Positions 56,601 to 64,000 of a stretch of DNA of 64,000 nucleotides are shown here, piece after piece. Source of the DNA: Arachidicoccus terrestris. GTDB lineage: Bacteria > Bacteroidota > Bacteroidia > Chitinophagales > Chitinophagaceae. Both the position numbers and the translations under genes were made by a program. The DNA lies in contig NZ_CP083387.1 in NCBI RefSeq assembly GCF_020042345.1, forward strand, positions 434,001 to 498,000, written 5' to 3'. The notes beneath the pieces were generated by a model. That model saw nothing but the letters and a program-made list of their open reading frames with translations, did no database searches and was not told where the DNA came from. How positions within the stretch are numbered: position 1 is the first letter of the stretch; every line of letters begins with the position of its first letter.

Positions 56601-57006
56601 CATTTCCCTGAACAGTATTTTGTTGAGCAGCCGGCAATCCCACAGCGTTCTTTGTTATATCCGGCTTTCGGGCAACAATCAGGATCGTCCTGTCCTCAAT
56701 TTTAAAGGACAATGGCTGCCCCTTAAGACAAAGAGCCAGGGCCTCCTGAATATCCGCATTTTTAATATCCACAGTGACCGGCGCGGCCTTATCCAACGTC
56801 CCTTTTTTGTAAAAAAACACATATCCGCTTTGTTTTTTGATACTGGAAAGAACTGTTTTAAGCGACGCATCTTTAAAAGAACAATTAATATTCTGCGACC
56901 TTACCTTACCACTCACTTGCAGCGCTGCAATGAAAAGTAATGAAAGTATAAACTTCATGGATAAAAGGAATTGCCTTCGTCCCAAAGACGATAAATTTAT
57001 GTGCAT
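53620..57006 (-). CDS. SusC/RagA family TonB-linked transporter with STN domain
   Basis: This 1128-residue protein has a signal peptide (about 17-38), an STN domain (about 45-105), a carboxypeptidase D-like domain (about 130-205), the TonB plug (about 215-330) and the barrel ending in Phe (GININF). The STN domain allows signalling to the FecR/ECF pair directly upstream, unlike the SusC at 18679. It imports the oligosaccharide recognised by the partner SusD. Confidence 0.96.
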   Translation of the reverse strand: MHINLSSLGRRQFLLSMKFILSLLFIAALQVSGKVRSQNINCSFKDASLKTVLSSIKKQSGYVFFYKKGTLDKAAPVTVDIKNADIQEALALCLKGQPLSFKIEDRTILIVARKPDITKNAVGLPAAQQNTVQGNVTDSTGKPLQGVSVLIKGSSEGTTTDEKGAFRIKAKTGDVLQFSYIGYQTQEVVVADNNQIHVTLKSTSEDLGDVVIIGYGTTTRQKLIGAVDQVTAKSVENRPVGNLTQALQGLAPSLVIQQKSMDPNNNSMNINIRGLNTKTNASPLVVIDGMISDFSNMNSLNPNDVDKISILKDAGTAAIYGSRSASGVILITTKHGAKNMAPNIRVGASGGVQTADILYSPVEGWQNATLLNVALTNGGNSPAYTPEQILDLKNHKDAPWMMDYIFKNAGQQRYDASVSGGSAASTYNVSGSYFGQGSNFIGPGYGIQRYTLRTNYTTEFKRLKLNVILGYVRNDGKSDQANAGFKIADASRTPKYYFNNPLSDDGRYIVSSVGTNTAAALELGGYNKHNNDWVTVGTSLDFTITKDLKARGVFGYDLNSDWNFVRNLQYPTYNSIESTEPVLNNTNRNTENYSSKRVLINTQFLLDYNKQFGKHEIAAMAGVSQEVLNQKSISVITSFTDPDLGTPVSEGESQTSFDNSRTEVNGTLKRVIQSVFGRLHYTYDRKYSAEFTIRSDGSTRFSKENQWGVFPSVSLGWRMSEEPFMQSYKDNIGSLKLRGSWGLLGNQEIRDYQYFTTYTVYSNVVGFDNTSYSGTGFEIGSPDLKWEKVNTRNIGADLGFFNNKLTVNLDYFYNKTNDILLSPVTPTVIGTTLGDVNIGSMENRGWEVTFNYQFKTGEVSHAASFNIGNTQNKALELGNPEIRVVDNVGFIQRNGLPLGAYYGLKTDGLFQSKEEIRNSAIPVGVSPQPGDVKFVDRNADGIIDDNDRQYLGDGFPHYNFGLNYSVNYKGFDLAVLIQGVGKRLQSLRGDIYMPFHNGAWYPVIFQHQLDTWTVTNTDARFPRLTSDNSSSFSNNWGRPSDLVILNAKYIRVKNIQLGYSLPEKLTGKWGLKAVRAYINMQNPLTFSPNSFIDPESTEFDNLLNAGGGNSGRNYPTLKFYGAGININF

Positions 57007-57113
57007 ACTCTTGCAATGTTTGGGTTAAACAATAAAATTCATTCAATCATTTTTGGTCTGTCTATCTTAAACAAATATCTCACGCGTTCTGCTTCTAGCG
57101 CCCGCCATGGCTG

Positions 57114-58256
57114 TCAGGGGTGGATCGTCAATATATCGTCATCCAACGTATAATGTATCCCAGTCCCCGCTATAAGATTGAGTGCCTGCGATAAATTCAG
57201 ACTTCGTTGGATCTCTCCTTCAAATTTCTGGTCAGGCACATGCCCTTCATACTTTATCTGTACATTATACCAGCGCCCCAACTGCCGCATGACGGTTTTA
57301 ATATCCGCATCCTCAAAATGAAAAAATCCCGAAAGCCAGGCAATTGCCCCATCTGTGTCCACCTTTTTTATGTGACCGTCCTCATATTGCTCACCGGGAC
57401 GCAACGTATCCCTCCCGACCCGGACACTTCCTTCTAAAAGGGTGGTTTTCACCGAACGGTCATCACAATAAGCTTTAACGTCGAAATGGGTTCCCAGGTC
57501 CCATATCTCATCACTGCCCGCCATAACAATAAAAGGCTGTTGGTCATCATGTTCCACTTCAAAATAAGCTTCTCCGGTAATTTCTACGCGTCGTTCCTTG
57601 CCGATAAATCTGGAAGGAAACCGGATGGATGAGCCGGCGTTCAGCCAGACCCGCGTACCATCGCTCAGGCTGAGTTTTTGGGTTCGGCCGTTTGGTGTTT
57701 CCAAAACGCCGTAATACACTTCATCACTGCTTAGGACGGTGATCCCGTCTGCAGATTTATCAATACCGTGGCCCAGTCTGCCACTTTTCAAGGTATCCAG
57801 CAAATAGGTTTTTCCGTTAGAAAGTGTCAGCACGGCACCCGGATGACCGGGCAAGGCGTCTTTGATAATTTGATTGTGACCATTATAGGCGGCAATCTCG
57901 CGGTCACTATTTTCTTTAAAGAAAAAAAATGCGAAAGCCAACAGAAAACAGACCAGCACGCCGGTTGCTTTTAGCAACTTTCTTCTCCTTTCTTTTCGCA
58001 CGTGCTGACGTACGAAGAGCCCTTCCGGTGAAGGGTGATTTTCCGATGACAAAATTCCGGACAGAATGTTTTTGGCAATTTCATCGGGCAACTCAAAGCT
58101 GCCACTACCTGAAATGTCCAATTCTTTCGCATATTTTCGCAGTAGCCTTATAGATTCAGGCTTGACGACGATTTCGAAGAATTCACTAAGTTCCTCATCC
58201 GAAATCGTATCATTGACGTATTCACGCAAAAGTCGTTTCAGCTTTACATCTTCCAT
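57114..58256 (-). CDS. FecR family anti-sigma factor
   Basis: This 380-residue protein has a cytoplasmic N-terminal sigma-binding part (about 1-90), one membrane segment (ATGVLVCFLLAFAFFFF, about 97-113), the FecR domain (about 180-275, QKLSLSDGTRVWLNAGSSIRFPSRF) and a C-terminal DUF4974-type domain that contacts the STN domain of SusC. It lies 66 bp downstream of the sigma gene. Confidence 0.95.
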   Translation of the reverse strand: MEDVKLKRLLREYVNDTISDEELSEFFEIVVKPESIRLLRKYAKELDISGSGSFELPDEIAKNILSGILSSENHPSPEGLFVRQHVRKERRRKLLKATGVLVCFLLAFAFFFFKENSDREIAAYNGHNQIIKDALPGHPGAVLTLSNGKTYLLDTLKSGRLGHGIDKSADGITVLSSDEVYYGVLETPNGRTQKLSLSDGTRVWLNAGSSIRFPSRFIGKERRVEITGEAYFEVEHDDQQPFIVMAGSDEIWDLGTHFDVKAYCDDRSVKTTLLEGSVRVGRDTLRPGEQYEDGHIKKVDTDGAIAWLSGFFHFEDADIKTVMRQLGRWYNVQIKYEGHVPDQKFEGEIQRSLNLSQALNLIAGTGIHYTLDDDILTIHP

Positions 58257-58322
58257 CTACATTAGTTTGCTATAATATAGACTCACGATAGAACAGATGT
58301 TATTAGCCTTTTTTTGAAAGAA

Positions 58323-58925
58323 TTAAAAAAAAGCGAAAAAAAAGTAAAGAAAGATCAGTTCGTAGTTATACTCATAAAGAAACGTGCGTACCCTTTTAAG
58401 CGCTATCGTTAAATGAACGCTGACCGTAGCGGGCGATAAGCCTAATGAAGCGGCGACCGTTTTTCTGTCTAAACCCTCTAGCCTGGATAGCTCGAATATG
58501 GTTCTTTGTTGTGGCGTTAAGCGCTTTAAGGCCGATTGCAATAAAAAATGGAGCTCTTTTTGCCTGATGCCGAACTCAGTATCTATCAACGAAGTCCTGT
58601 CGGGACGATAGGGCATTATTTGTCGCTGCCGCTGCTCCGTGGCTATTTTCTTTAAAATCGTGAGTGAACGGTTACGGGTGACCGTCATAATCCATGCGGG
58701 GAGATTGTTGACATCAGGCAATTTTGTTCTATATCTCCAGATTCTTGAAAAAACATCCTGCACAATTTCTTCCGCATCAGTTTCATTTTTGGTAAAAAGC
58801 ATAGCAGTGGTATATACCTTATGTTTATAGGTATTAAATAGCTTTTCAAAGGCCTGTTCGTTCCCCTCGGCAATACTGACCAGAAAATCATCCTCAAGTC
58901 TTATCAGATCTTCCATATGCTGCAT
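58323..58925 (-). CDS. ECF sigma factor of the polysaccharide locus
   Basis: This 200-residue sigma-70 family protein has region 2 (about 23-90, FEKLFNTYKHKVYTTAMLFTKNETDAEEIVQDVF) and region 4 (about 130-185, LTPQQRTIFELSRLEGLDRKTVAASLGLSPATVSVHLTIAL). It is the first gene of the sigma/FecR/SusC/SusD/SusE/GH76 unit and should activate it when the transporter binds its glycan. Confidence 0.95.
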   Translation of the reverse strand: MQHMEDLIRLEDDFLVSIAEGNEQAFEKLFNTYKHKVYTTAMLFTKNETDAEEIVQDVFSRIWRYRTKLPDVNNLPAWIMTVTRNRSLTILKKIATEQRQRQIMPYRPDRTSLIDTEFGIRQKELHFLLQSALKRLTPQQRTIFELSRLEGLDRKTVAASLGLSPATVSVHLTIALKRVRTFLYEYNYELIFLYFFFAFF

Positions 58926-59253
58926 TTAGTTATTCAATGACTGATAGCAGAAAGTGCGAATTATTTTAAAGACAAAAGAAATGTATTATAAAAAACAATA
59001 TATAATCATGTCCTTTTTTTAGTTCATCAGGTAAATCTTCAATCCTGACGCGAGCCAGAAATGATTGTATGCCAGTTCAGAAGTCAGGTTTATATTTGTG
59101 TAACCTCTTAATTCAATCACACCAAAAAAGAGAGACAGATTACGCACCGGATCAAAATAACAGTTGTAAGCTCATCAGTCCATGCTATATGTACCTTATC
59201 CTGTCAGTACCCGCCATTGATCTGGCTTTTATTTTTATTTCTATAAAAGACCA
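58926..59253. other. Intergenic region upstream of the ECF sigma factor
   Basis: This AT-rich region must contain the promoter of the sigma/FecR operon. No perfect TTTG-N19-TAnnTTTG match was seen, and no gene with convincing coding character was found. Confidence 0.35.
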
Positions 59254-59287
59254 AGCGCCAACCCTATCAGAGAATAAGGTTGGCGCT
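59254..59287 (-). terminator. Terminator of the second GH76 gene
   Basis: AGCGCCAACC pairs with GGTTGGCGCT, extended by a few inner pairs; on the minus strand the stem is followed by GGTCTTTTAT. Confidence 0.8.
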
Positions 59288-59334
59288 CGTGCAGAACACC
59301 TACGGGTGAAGTCTTACAACTCTAGGGGCCAGGT

Positions 59335-60444
59335 TTATATGGCTCCTTTTTGTTGTAACCAGGCAAGCCTGGCCAGAATCTCCAGCATACCTCCCTGACC
59401 TACGAGATTAACAGCCTTGTCTTTACCCATTAATCCACTCGTATTTTTATCATTGGCAAGTGCCTGGTCCGTACATTTTGCGAAGGCTCTAAGATGCTGG
59501 TTATTACCCGTATGTTTATATAAATGTTCAAGCCCTCTCAGTAAAACAGCATTAAACCAATAATCATCTCTAAATTTGCCATCACCCAAAAAATAGCTGT
59601 CAGCGCTGGCAGCCACTTTTTCAGCTTCTCTTAAATAACTGCTGTCTTTGGTGGCTTCGAACAGGTAAACATTAGCCTGCAACATCGTGCCGGTATTATA
59701 AGAAAACTGATGTTTACCTATTTTTCCTGTCTTGACATTCAGGTTATCATAATAAAGGTGTTCAGGTGATCTTAAATGCCGGTTAGTCCAGTTATAAATA
59801 TCCAGCGCTTGTTTAAGATAAGATTTCTTATGCGTGGCTTGATATAACTGCATAAGTACGATAATACCGGGGCCATTACTGCAAGTATTCTTTGTATTCA
59901 TATCACCTTCTCTCCAGTAGATTCCACCACCCGCGACGCTATCATACCCTGTCATCATAAAAGCATAGATCTTCTTACCCATTTTCAGGTCTCGCTTTTT
60001 TCCATTTCTAAAATAGGCGTCCATTGCAGCGATCCCAATCCATTGATTATCGTCGTAGTAGCGATCTTCTCTTTTAAAACTGCCCGGATAGGAATCATAT
60101 CCCGGGCTGGGTGGTGCGGGGTCATCGTACTTTTCAATTACTTTATATACCTGATCCATATAATTACTGTCCGGCCAGACTCTTTCCATTTCATTTGCAG
60201 CCTGAATGAGCGCGCAGAGCGGCCATAAATAAGATACAGGGTGATCCTCCTTTTCCTTAACAGCATGTTCTCTGTAAAAACCGCTATCAGCGATATAAAA
60301 GTAATGGTTTACCGTAGCATATAAATTGCTGACCTGCTTCTTATAATCGGGTCGCTGACTGAAGCTGGAGGAATGCATGCTTAACCCCACCGCCAAAAAA
60401 AACAAAAGCAAATATTTTTCTTTTAAATGTGCAACAACTGTCAT
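59335..60444 (-). CDS. GH76 family glycoside hydrolase, secreted
   Basis: This 369-residue protein has a signal peptide (cleavage near Ser29-Gln30) and the GH76 catalytic pair D131-D132 in RYYDDNQWIG. It lacks a lipobox, so it is probably periplasmic and acts on imported oligosaccharides, complementing the surface GH76 at 49308. It is divergent from the LacI regulator. Confidence 0.92.
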   Translation of the reverse strand: MTVVAHLKEKYLLLFFLAVGLSMHSSSFSQRPDYKKQVSNLYATVNHYFYIADSGFYREHAVKEKEDHPVSYLWPLCALIQAANEMERVWPDSNYMDQVYKVIEKYDDPAPPSPGYDSYPGSFKREDRYYDDNQWIGIAAMDAYFRNGKKRDLKMGKKIYAFMMTGYDSVAGGGIYWREGDMNTKNTCSNGPGIIVLMQLYQATHKKSYLKQALDIYNWTNRHLRSPEHLYYDNLNVKTGKIGKHQFSYNTGTMLQANVYLFEATKDSSYLREAEKVAASADSYFLGDGKFRDDYWFNAVLLRGLEHLYKHTGNNQHLRAFAKCTDQALANDKNTSGLMGKDKAVNLVGQGGMLEILARLAWLQQKGAI

Positions 60445-60817
60445 AACTCAATTTATTTATAAAAATTACCTGATAAATGGGTGCCTATAAGTCTCCCAAG
60501 ATAGCACAACCCACTATTTATCAAAAAAATAAACCCACAAATAGCGGATTGGTATCTTTTAAGTGACAAATATAAGCAGGCTGGCCCTGCTGCCCTCATT
60601 GGCAATCAAAATATTGTACATTATTAAAAAAAGTATTTATTTTGCAATACCCAGGATTCATAAAAGGTCCGAATAATGAAACGCTGCTCCGCTTACCCAC
60701 AGTGGCAAGATTAAAAGGACATAAACATTATTGATTATCATCACGGCGAACAAATGTCGTAGTCTGTAAGCTGCGCATCCTGTAACGTGCTAAATTCAGG
60801 CAAGAACCGCCCATAAC
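60445..60817. promoter_or_regulatory. Divergent region GH76/LacI
   Basis: A promoter for the GH76 gene is suggested on the minus strand by TTTG near 60515-60520 with TATCTTGG about 18 bases downstream. A short inverted pair GTATT/AATAC lies near 60634-60652. No gene and no convincing LacI operator was seen. Confidence 0.4.
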
Positions 60818-61870
60818 ATGAAGAAAAAAATATCTATTCGAGACATCGCAGCCGAACTGGGTGTAGCTATCAGCACTGTATCCGCTGTACTAAACGGCAA
60901 AACCGAAGAAAGGCGTATCAGTAATGCTATGCGGGACCGGGTTTTGGCACATGCAAAAAAAAGCGGGTATCAACCAAATCTCATTGCACAAAGCCTTAGG
61001 ACCGGCAAAAGTAAAATCATCGCTATGTTGGTGGAAGATATAGCAGATCCTTTTTTTGCCACTATTGCTCGCCTGGTCGAGACCAATCCCGCACTCCATG
61101 ATTACAAACTATTTTATTCCAGTACGGCAAATGACCCGCAGAAAGCCAAATCCCTTATCAGGGCTTTCCGGGACCGATTGGTGGATGGTTTTATTATCGC
61201 ACCGACACCTGGAACGGAAAATGAGATTCAGATGCTATTAGCAGATCAAATGCCAATGGTCCTTTTTGATCGCTATTTGCCGGGTATTACCGGTAACCTG
61301 GTCTGTGTTGATAATTTTGAAGGTACTCATGGCGCCGCGGAGCTGCTCATCAACAGAGGGTATAAAAACATTGCCTTTGTTACGCTGTCCTCTCAGCAAA
61401 GCCAAATGGCCGACCGCCTGGAAGGCTATAAAAGTGCTATTGAAAGCCACGGCTATGCTCCCTGCCTGTTAGAGATCGCTTACACGCTTTCCGAAGAAGT
61501 GCTCGTCAGCCAGATCAAATACTATTTTGAGACTCAGCCACAGATCGATGCCGTCATATTTGCGACCAACTATTTAGCCGTTAATGGCCTACGTGCATTG
61601 CAGGAACTCGATAAAAAGATCCCTGAACAGGTGGCCGTTATCGGATTTGACGACAATTCACATTTTAGCTTATTCTCCCCTTCCATAACCGCCATCGCAC
61701 AGCCGATAGAGGAGATTGCGGGCAACATTGTCAAGTTGCTCAAAAAGGAATTAAGGGGAGCTGGATCCTTACAGAATGGCCACGCTGAAGACAAGGAGCA
61801 GGTCGTATTATCCACGAAGCTTATCATACGTAATTCCTCTCCAGCGGCTAAAACGGCTAAAAAGAAATAG
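60818..61870 (+). CDS. LacI family transcriptional regulator
   Basis: This 350-residue regulator has the LacI HTH and hinge helix (ISIRDIAAELGVAISTVSAVLNGK, about 4-27) and a periplasmic-binding-protein-like sugar sensor domain (about 60-340). It is divergent from the second GH76 gene, so it may control that gene or the GH3/GH97 genes in response to a sugar. Confidence 0.94.
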   Translation: MKKKISIRDIAAELGVAISTVSAVLNGKTEERRISNAMRDRVLAHAKKSGYQPNLIAQSLRTGKSKIIAMLVEDIADPFFATIARLVETNPALHDYKLFYSSTANDPQKAKSLIRAFRDRLVDGFIIAPTPGTENEIQMLLADQMPMVLFDRYLPGITGNLVCVDNFEGTHGAAELLINRGYKNIAFVTLSSQQSQMADRLEGYKSAIESHGYAPCLLEIAYTLSEEVLVSQIKYYFETQPQIDAVIFATNYLAVNGLRALQELDKKIPEQVAVIGFDDNSHFSLFSPSITAIAQPIEEIAGNIVKLLKKELRGAGSLQNGHAEDKEQVVLSTKLIIRNSSPAAKTAKKK

Positions 61871-61980
61871 AAACGACATCCTTTCAAACGGGTCAATGCC
61901 AAAGGTAGATATACGTAAAAATTTATTGTAATTTTCTTCACTTAAGGCCCGGACACCCTGGCACATGAACCCCTTATACG

Positions 61981-62733
61981 ATGCAAACAAATATTTTATT
62001 CGCATTGACTTTGCTACTCAATTCAATACTGGTAAATGCGCAGGCGCCCTTGTCAAATCTATTGAAACAGGCCGCCAATTTCCCATCGCGCTACCAGGGA
62101 ATCGAATATAAAGTGGCCGGGAAGCAAACAAATCCATTTCGGCAAACAGATACCATTTATGTGAATTGGTCGGAATCCGTCCAATACAATAGGAAAGGAA
62201 AAATAATCGCGCAAAATTCTATAGAGAAAGCTGATGCATTCAACCATCAAAGTTATACGCAGCGTTTCAGAAATAAAGACTGTTTTTACATCATTAATCT
62301 TACAAATAATTCCTATACCGTTAAGTATGAACAACAAGAAGAGTTCAGTGCGCTTTACTTTTTTAGAGAGGATATAAACGCAGCGCTATCTTCTGATAAA
62401 AAGAAAATATTCATGCAGGCAGATAGCCTGATAAACAATACACTCTGTTATGCCATTTGTATAGAGTTATATACCCCGAACAAAAAAAAGGCAACGCCAT
62501 TTAAACGCCTTCGTCTCTATTTAGACAAAAAAACATTGCTGCCGGTGTTCACCCAAAAATACCTATCGGGATTCGTCCGAAAAAGTAGAAAGGAAAAAGT
62601 TCAGGTTCATTATTACAATGAGGGGAGGTTTTATGACTATAAAACAGACAATACCCTTGAACTAAATCCTCCGGATATTAGCCAATACAAATTAGATAAG
62701 GCTGAGACCCTTAAATCTGACATTTCACGGTAA
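61981..62733 (+). CDS. Exported protein of unknown function
   Basis: This 250-residue protein has a signal peptide (cleavage near Ala20-Gln21). The mature part is beta-rich with alternating charged and aromatic residues, compatible with a LolA/LppX-like lipoprotein-carrier fold, but no family could be named. It lies 110 bp after the LacI gene and convergent with the GH3 gene. Confidence 0.55.
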   Translation: MQTNILFALTLLLNSILVNAQAPLSNLLKQAANFPSRYQGIEYKVAGKQTNPFRQTDTIYVNWSESVQYNRKGKIIAQNSIEKADAFNHQSYTQRFRNKDCFYIINLTNNSYTVKYEQQEEFSALYFFREDINAALSSDKKKIFMQADSLINNTLCYAICIELYTPNKKKATPFKRLRLYLDKKTLLPVFTQKYLSGFVRKSRKEKVQVHYYNEGRFYDYKTDNTLELNPPDISQYKLDKAETLKSDISR

Positions 62734-62759
62734 AAGCGCCTCAGCCTGACGGGCATGCC

Positions 62760-63998
62760 TTAAGGTTCCACCTCCAGTTTACCTGTCAACACAATATCCT
62801 GTGAGCTGTGGCCGATCATAATTTTAAATTCACCCGGTTCGACTACATGTTCCATCTTTCTGTTCCAGAGCATCAGGTCATCAGGTACAATTTTAAACTG
62901 GACAGTCCTGGTCTCTCCCGGCTTTAGATGTATCCTTTCAAAACCACGGAGGTTCTTCTCAAAGGTCGTTACAGAACTTACCACATCTCGTGTATAAAGC
63001 TGTACCACATCATCTCCTTCCCTGTCGCCCGTATTGGTAACGTCCACATATACCGTCAGGCTCCCATCCGGTTGAATGTGGTCGGGTGTAATCCTTAGAT
63101 TTTTATAGTCAAAAGTAGTATAGCTTAATCCATGGCCAAAGGGATATAACAGCCCCTTTATTTTGGCCCCTTCACCTGCATCACTTTGGGCATTTGGTTT
63201 AGCCGGGAAATGCAGCGGCAATTGTCCCACTGATTTTGGAAAGGTTAGTGTCAGCTTCCCTCCCGGATTATAGTCTCCAAAAAGCACCTCGGCGATTGCC
63301 TTGCCGCCCCAGACACCCGGGTAACCTGCATATATAATTCCCTTTACGTACTTATGAATCCAGTTAATGGTCATGGGTTGAGTGCCGATAAGTATGACTA
63401 CCACCGGCGTTCCCGTCGCATAAATCTCCTGAATCAATTGTCTTTGAAACCCCGGCAAATCCAGGTCAGTCCTGCTCTTATTCTCACCGGCAGTTTTCGT
63501 ATTGCCGCCCAGTGCCACAATTGCAACGTCCGCCTGGCGGGCGGCCGCCACGGCACTGTCTATCATTTTCCTGGCGGCCTCATCCGGCGCCTGAGGCAAT
63601 ATCTCACTTTCCGGCCAGTTTTTATCCACCAGATCACAACCTTTGGCATACAGCACTTTAGAAGCGCCCAGCTTCTTTTTAACGCCCTCCAGGATATTTA
63701 CGCTGGGGGCCATCAGCGGGCCGTAATGCGTATGCGCATAATCATTGTCCAGTACATTTGGTCCGATCAGCGCCACTTTACCAACGCTCTTATTCAGCGG
63801 GAGTATGTGATCCTGATTTTTTAACAGCACAATGCTTTCCCTGGAAGCTTCCAATGCTACTTTCTGGTGAGCCTCACTGCCGACGATCTGTTTACTATGC
63901 TGTGGATCTTTCACGTAGGGCGTATCAAATAGCCCCAGTTTAAATTTCACACGCAGTACATCAGAGACCCGGCTATCCACCACTTTCTCTGATAACCG
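62760..63998 (-). CDS. GH3 beta-glucosidase-type enzyme, C-terminal part (partial)
   Basis: The reading frame is open to the right window edge. The visible 412 residues cover the Glyco_hydro_3 C-terminal domain (ESIVLLKNQDHILPLNKS, VAIVALGGNTKTAGENKSRTDLDLPGFQRQLIQ, GYPGVWGGKAIAEVLFGDYNPGGKL, YPFGHGLSYTTF) and the fibronectin-like terminal domain (VDVTNTGDREGDDVVQLY). The catalytic Asp of the N-terminal barrel lies outside. The enzyme would trim beta-glucosides, xylosides or related units. Confidence 0.95.
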   Translation of the reverse strand, partial: RLSEKVVDSRVSDVLRVKFKLGLFDTPYVKDPQHSKQIVGSEAHQKVALEASRESIVLLKNQDHILPLNKSVGKVALIGPNVLDNDYAHTHYGPLMAPSVNILEGVKKKLGASKVLYAKGCDLVDKNWPESEILPQAPDEAARKMIDSAVAAARQADVAIVALGGNTKTAGENKSRTDLDLPGFQRQLIQEIYATGTPVVVILIGTQPMTINWIHKYVKGIIYAGYPGVWGGKAIAEVLFGDYNPGGKLTLTFPKSVGQLPLHFPAKPNAQSDAGEGAKIKGLLYPFGHGLSYTTFDYKNLRITPDHIQPDGSLTVYVDVTNTGDREGDDVVQLYTRDVVSSVTTFEKNLRGFERIHLKPGETRTVQFKIVPDDLMLWNRKMEHVVEPGEFKIMIGHSSQDIVLTGKLEVEP

Positions 63999-64000
63999 CC

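Noticed and set aside
59069-59398. 109-codon plus-strand frame before the second GH76
   Set aside because: It runs through the GH76 terminator hairpin and the end of the GH76 gene in antisense; no coding features.

Overview
The window comes from a member of the Bacteroidota, most likely Chitinophagaceae or a close relative. The evidence is two SusC/SusD pairs, a CTnDOT-type tra module, promoters of the TTTG-N19-TAnnTTTG kind, a type IX secretion tail, fused alpha/beta 2-oxoacid dehydrogenase E1, BshC, and GH76/GH97/GH3 polysaccharide genes. No rRNA, tRNA or CRISPR array was seen.

Region 1 (1 to about 13.45 kb) is the right-hand part of an integrative conjugative element. It holds a tra operon (a partial gene, a TerB/TraI-like protein, TraJ, TraK, a TraL-like membrane protein, TraM, TraN), two tandem paralogous genes of unknown function, two small DNA-binding-type proteins, and an AT-rich cargo pair (DUF262 plus a HEPN protein with an RxxxxH motif) that looks like a defence or toxin module. 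A serine hydrolase, a tyrosine integrase and an HTH/zinc-finger protein follow on the minus strand. The element ends just beyond the mnmE terminator. Two kinds of phased repeat stand out: 10-bp-periodic TAAG repeats ahead of several tra genes and of the integrase operon, and six TGTC-N6-GACA palindromes spaced by 21 or 31 bp between traM and traN.

Region 2 (13.5-45.4 kb) is mostly chromosomal. It contains mnmE, a secreted S8 peptidase, a TlpA-like thioredoxin protein divergent from a SusC/SusD pair, a methionine-type aminotransferase, an HxlR regulator, a phosphoesterase, methylglyoxal synthase, a GNAT-like protein, a T9SS-exported beta-helix protein, thiolase, recG, two OsmC proteins, an FMN reductase, bshC, rimO, lipA, a SatD/DUF3307 pair, the fused E1 and an orphan ECF sigma factor. 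The SusC/SusD pair has a long leader carrying a perfect 11-bp inverted repeat over the promoter, a 22-codon peptide ending Tyr-Tyr-Cys-Ser, and two stem-loops. This is the best candidate here for an undescribed cis-regulatory system.

Region 3 (45.5-64 kb) is a polysaccharide utilisation locus. Its core is sigma/FecR, SusC (with STN domain), SusD, SusE and a GH76 lipoprotein. Around it lie a second GH76, GH97, an SGNH hydrolase, a LacI regulator and the C-terminal part of a GH3. Two GH76 enzymes point to alpha-1,6-mannan (fungal mannan) as the substrate. A macro-domain gene is embedded in the locus.
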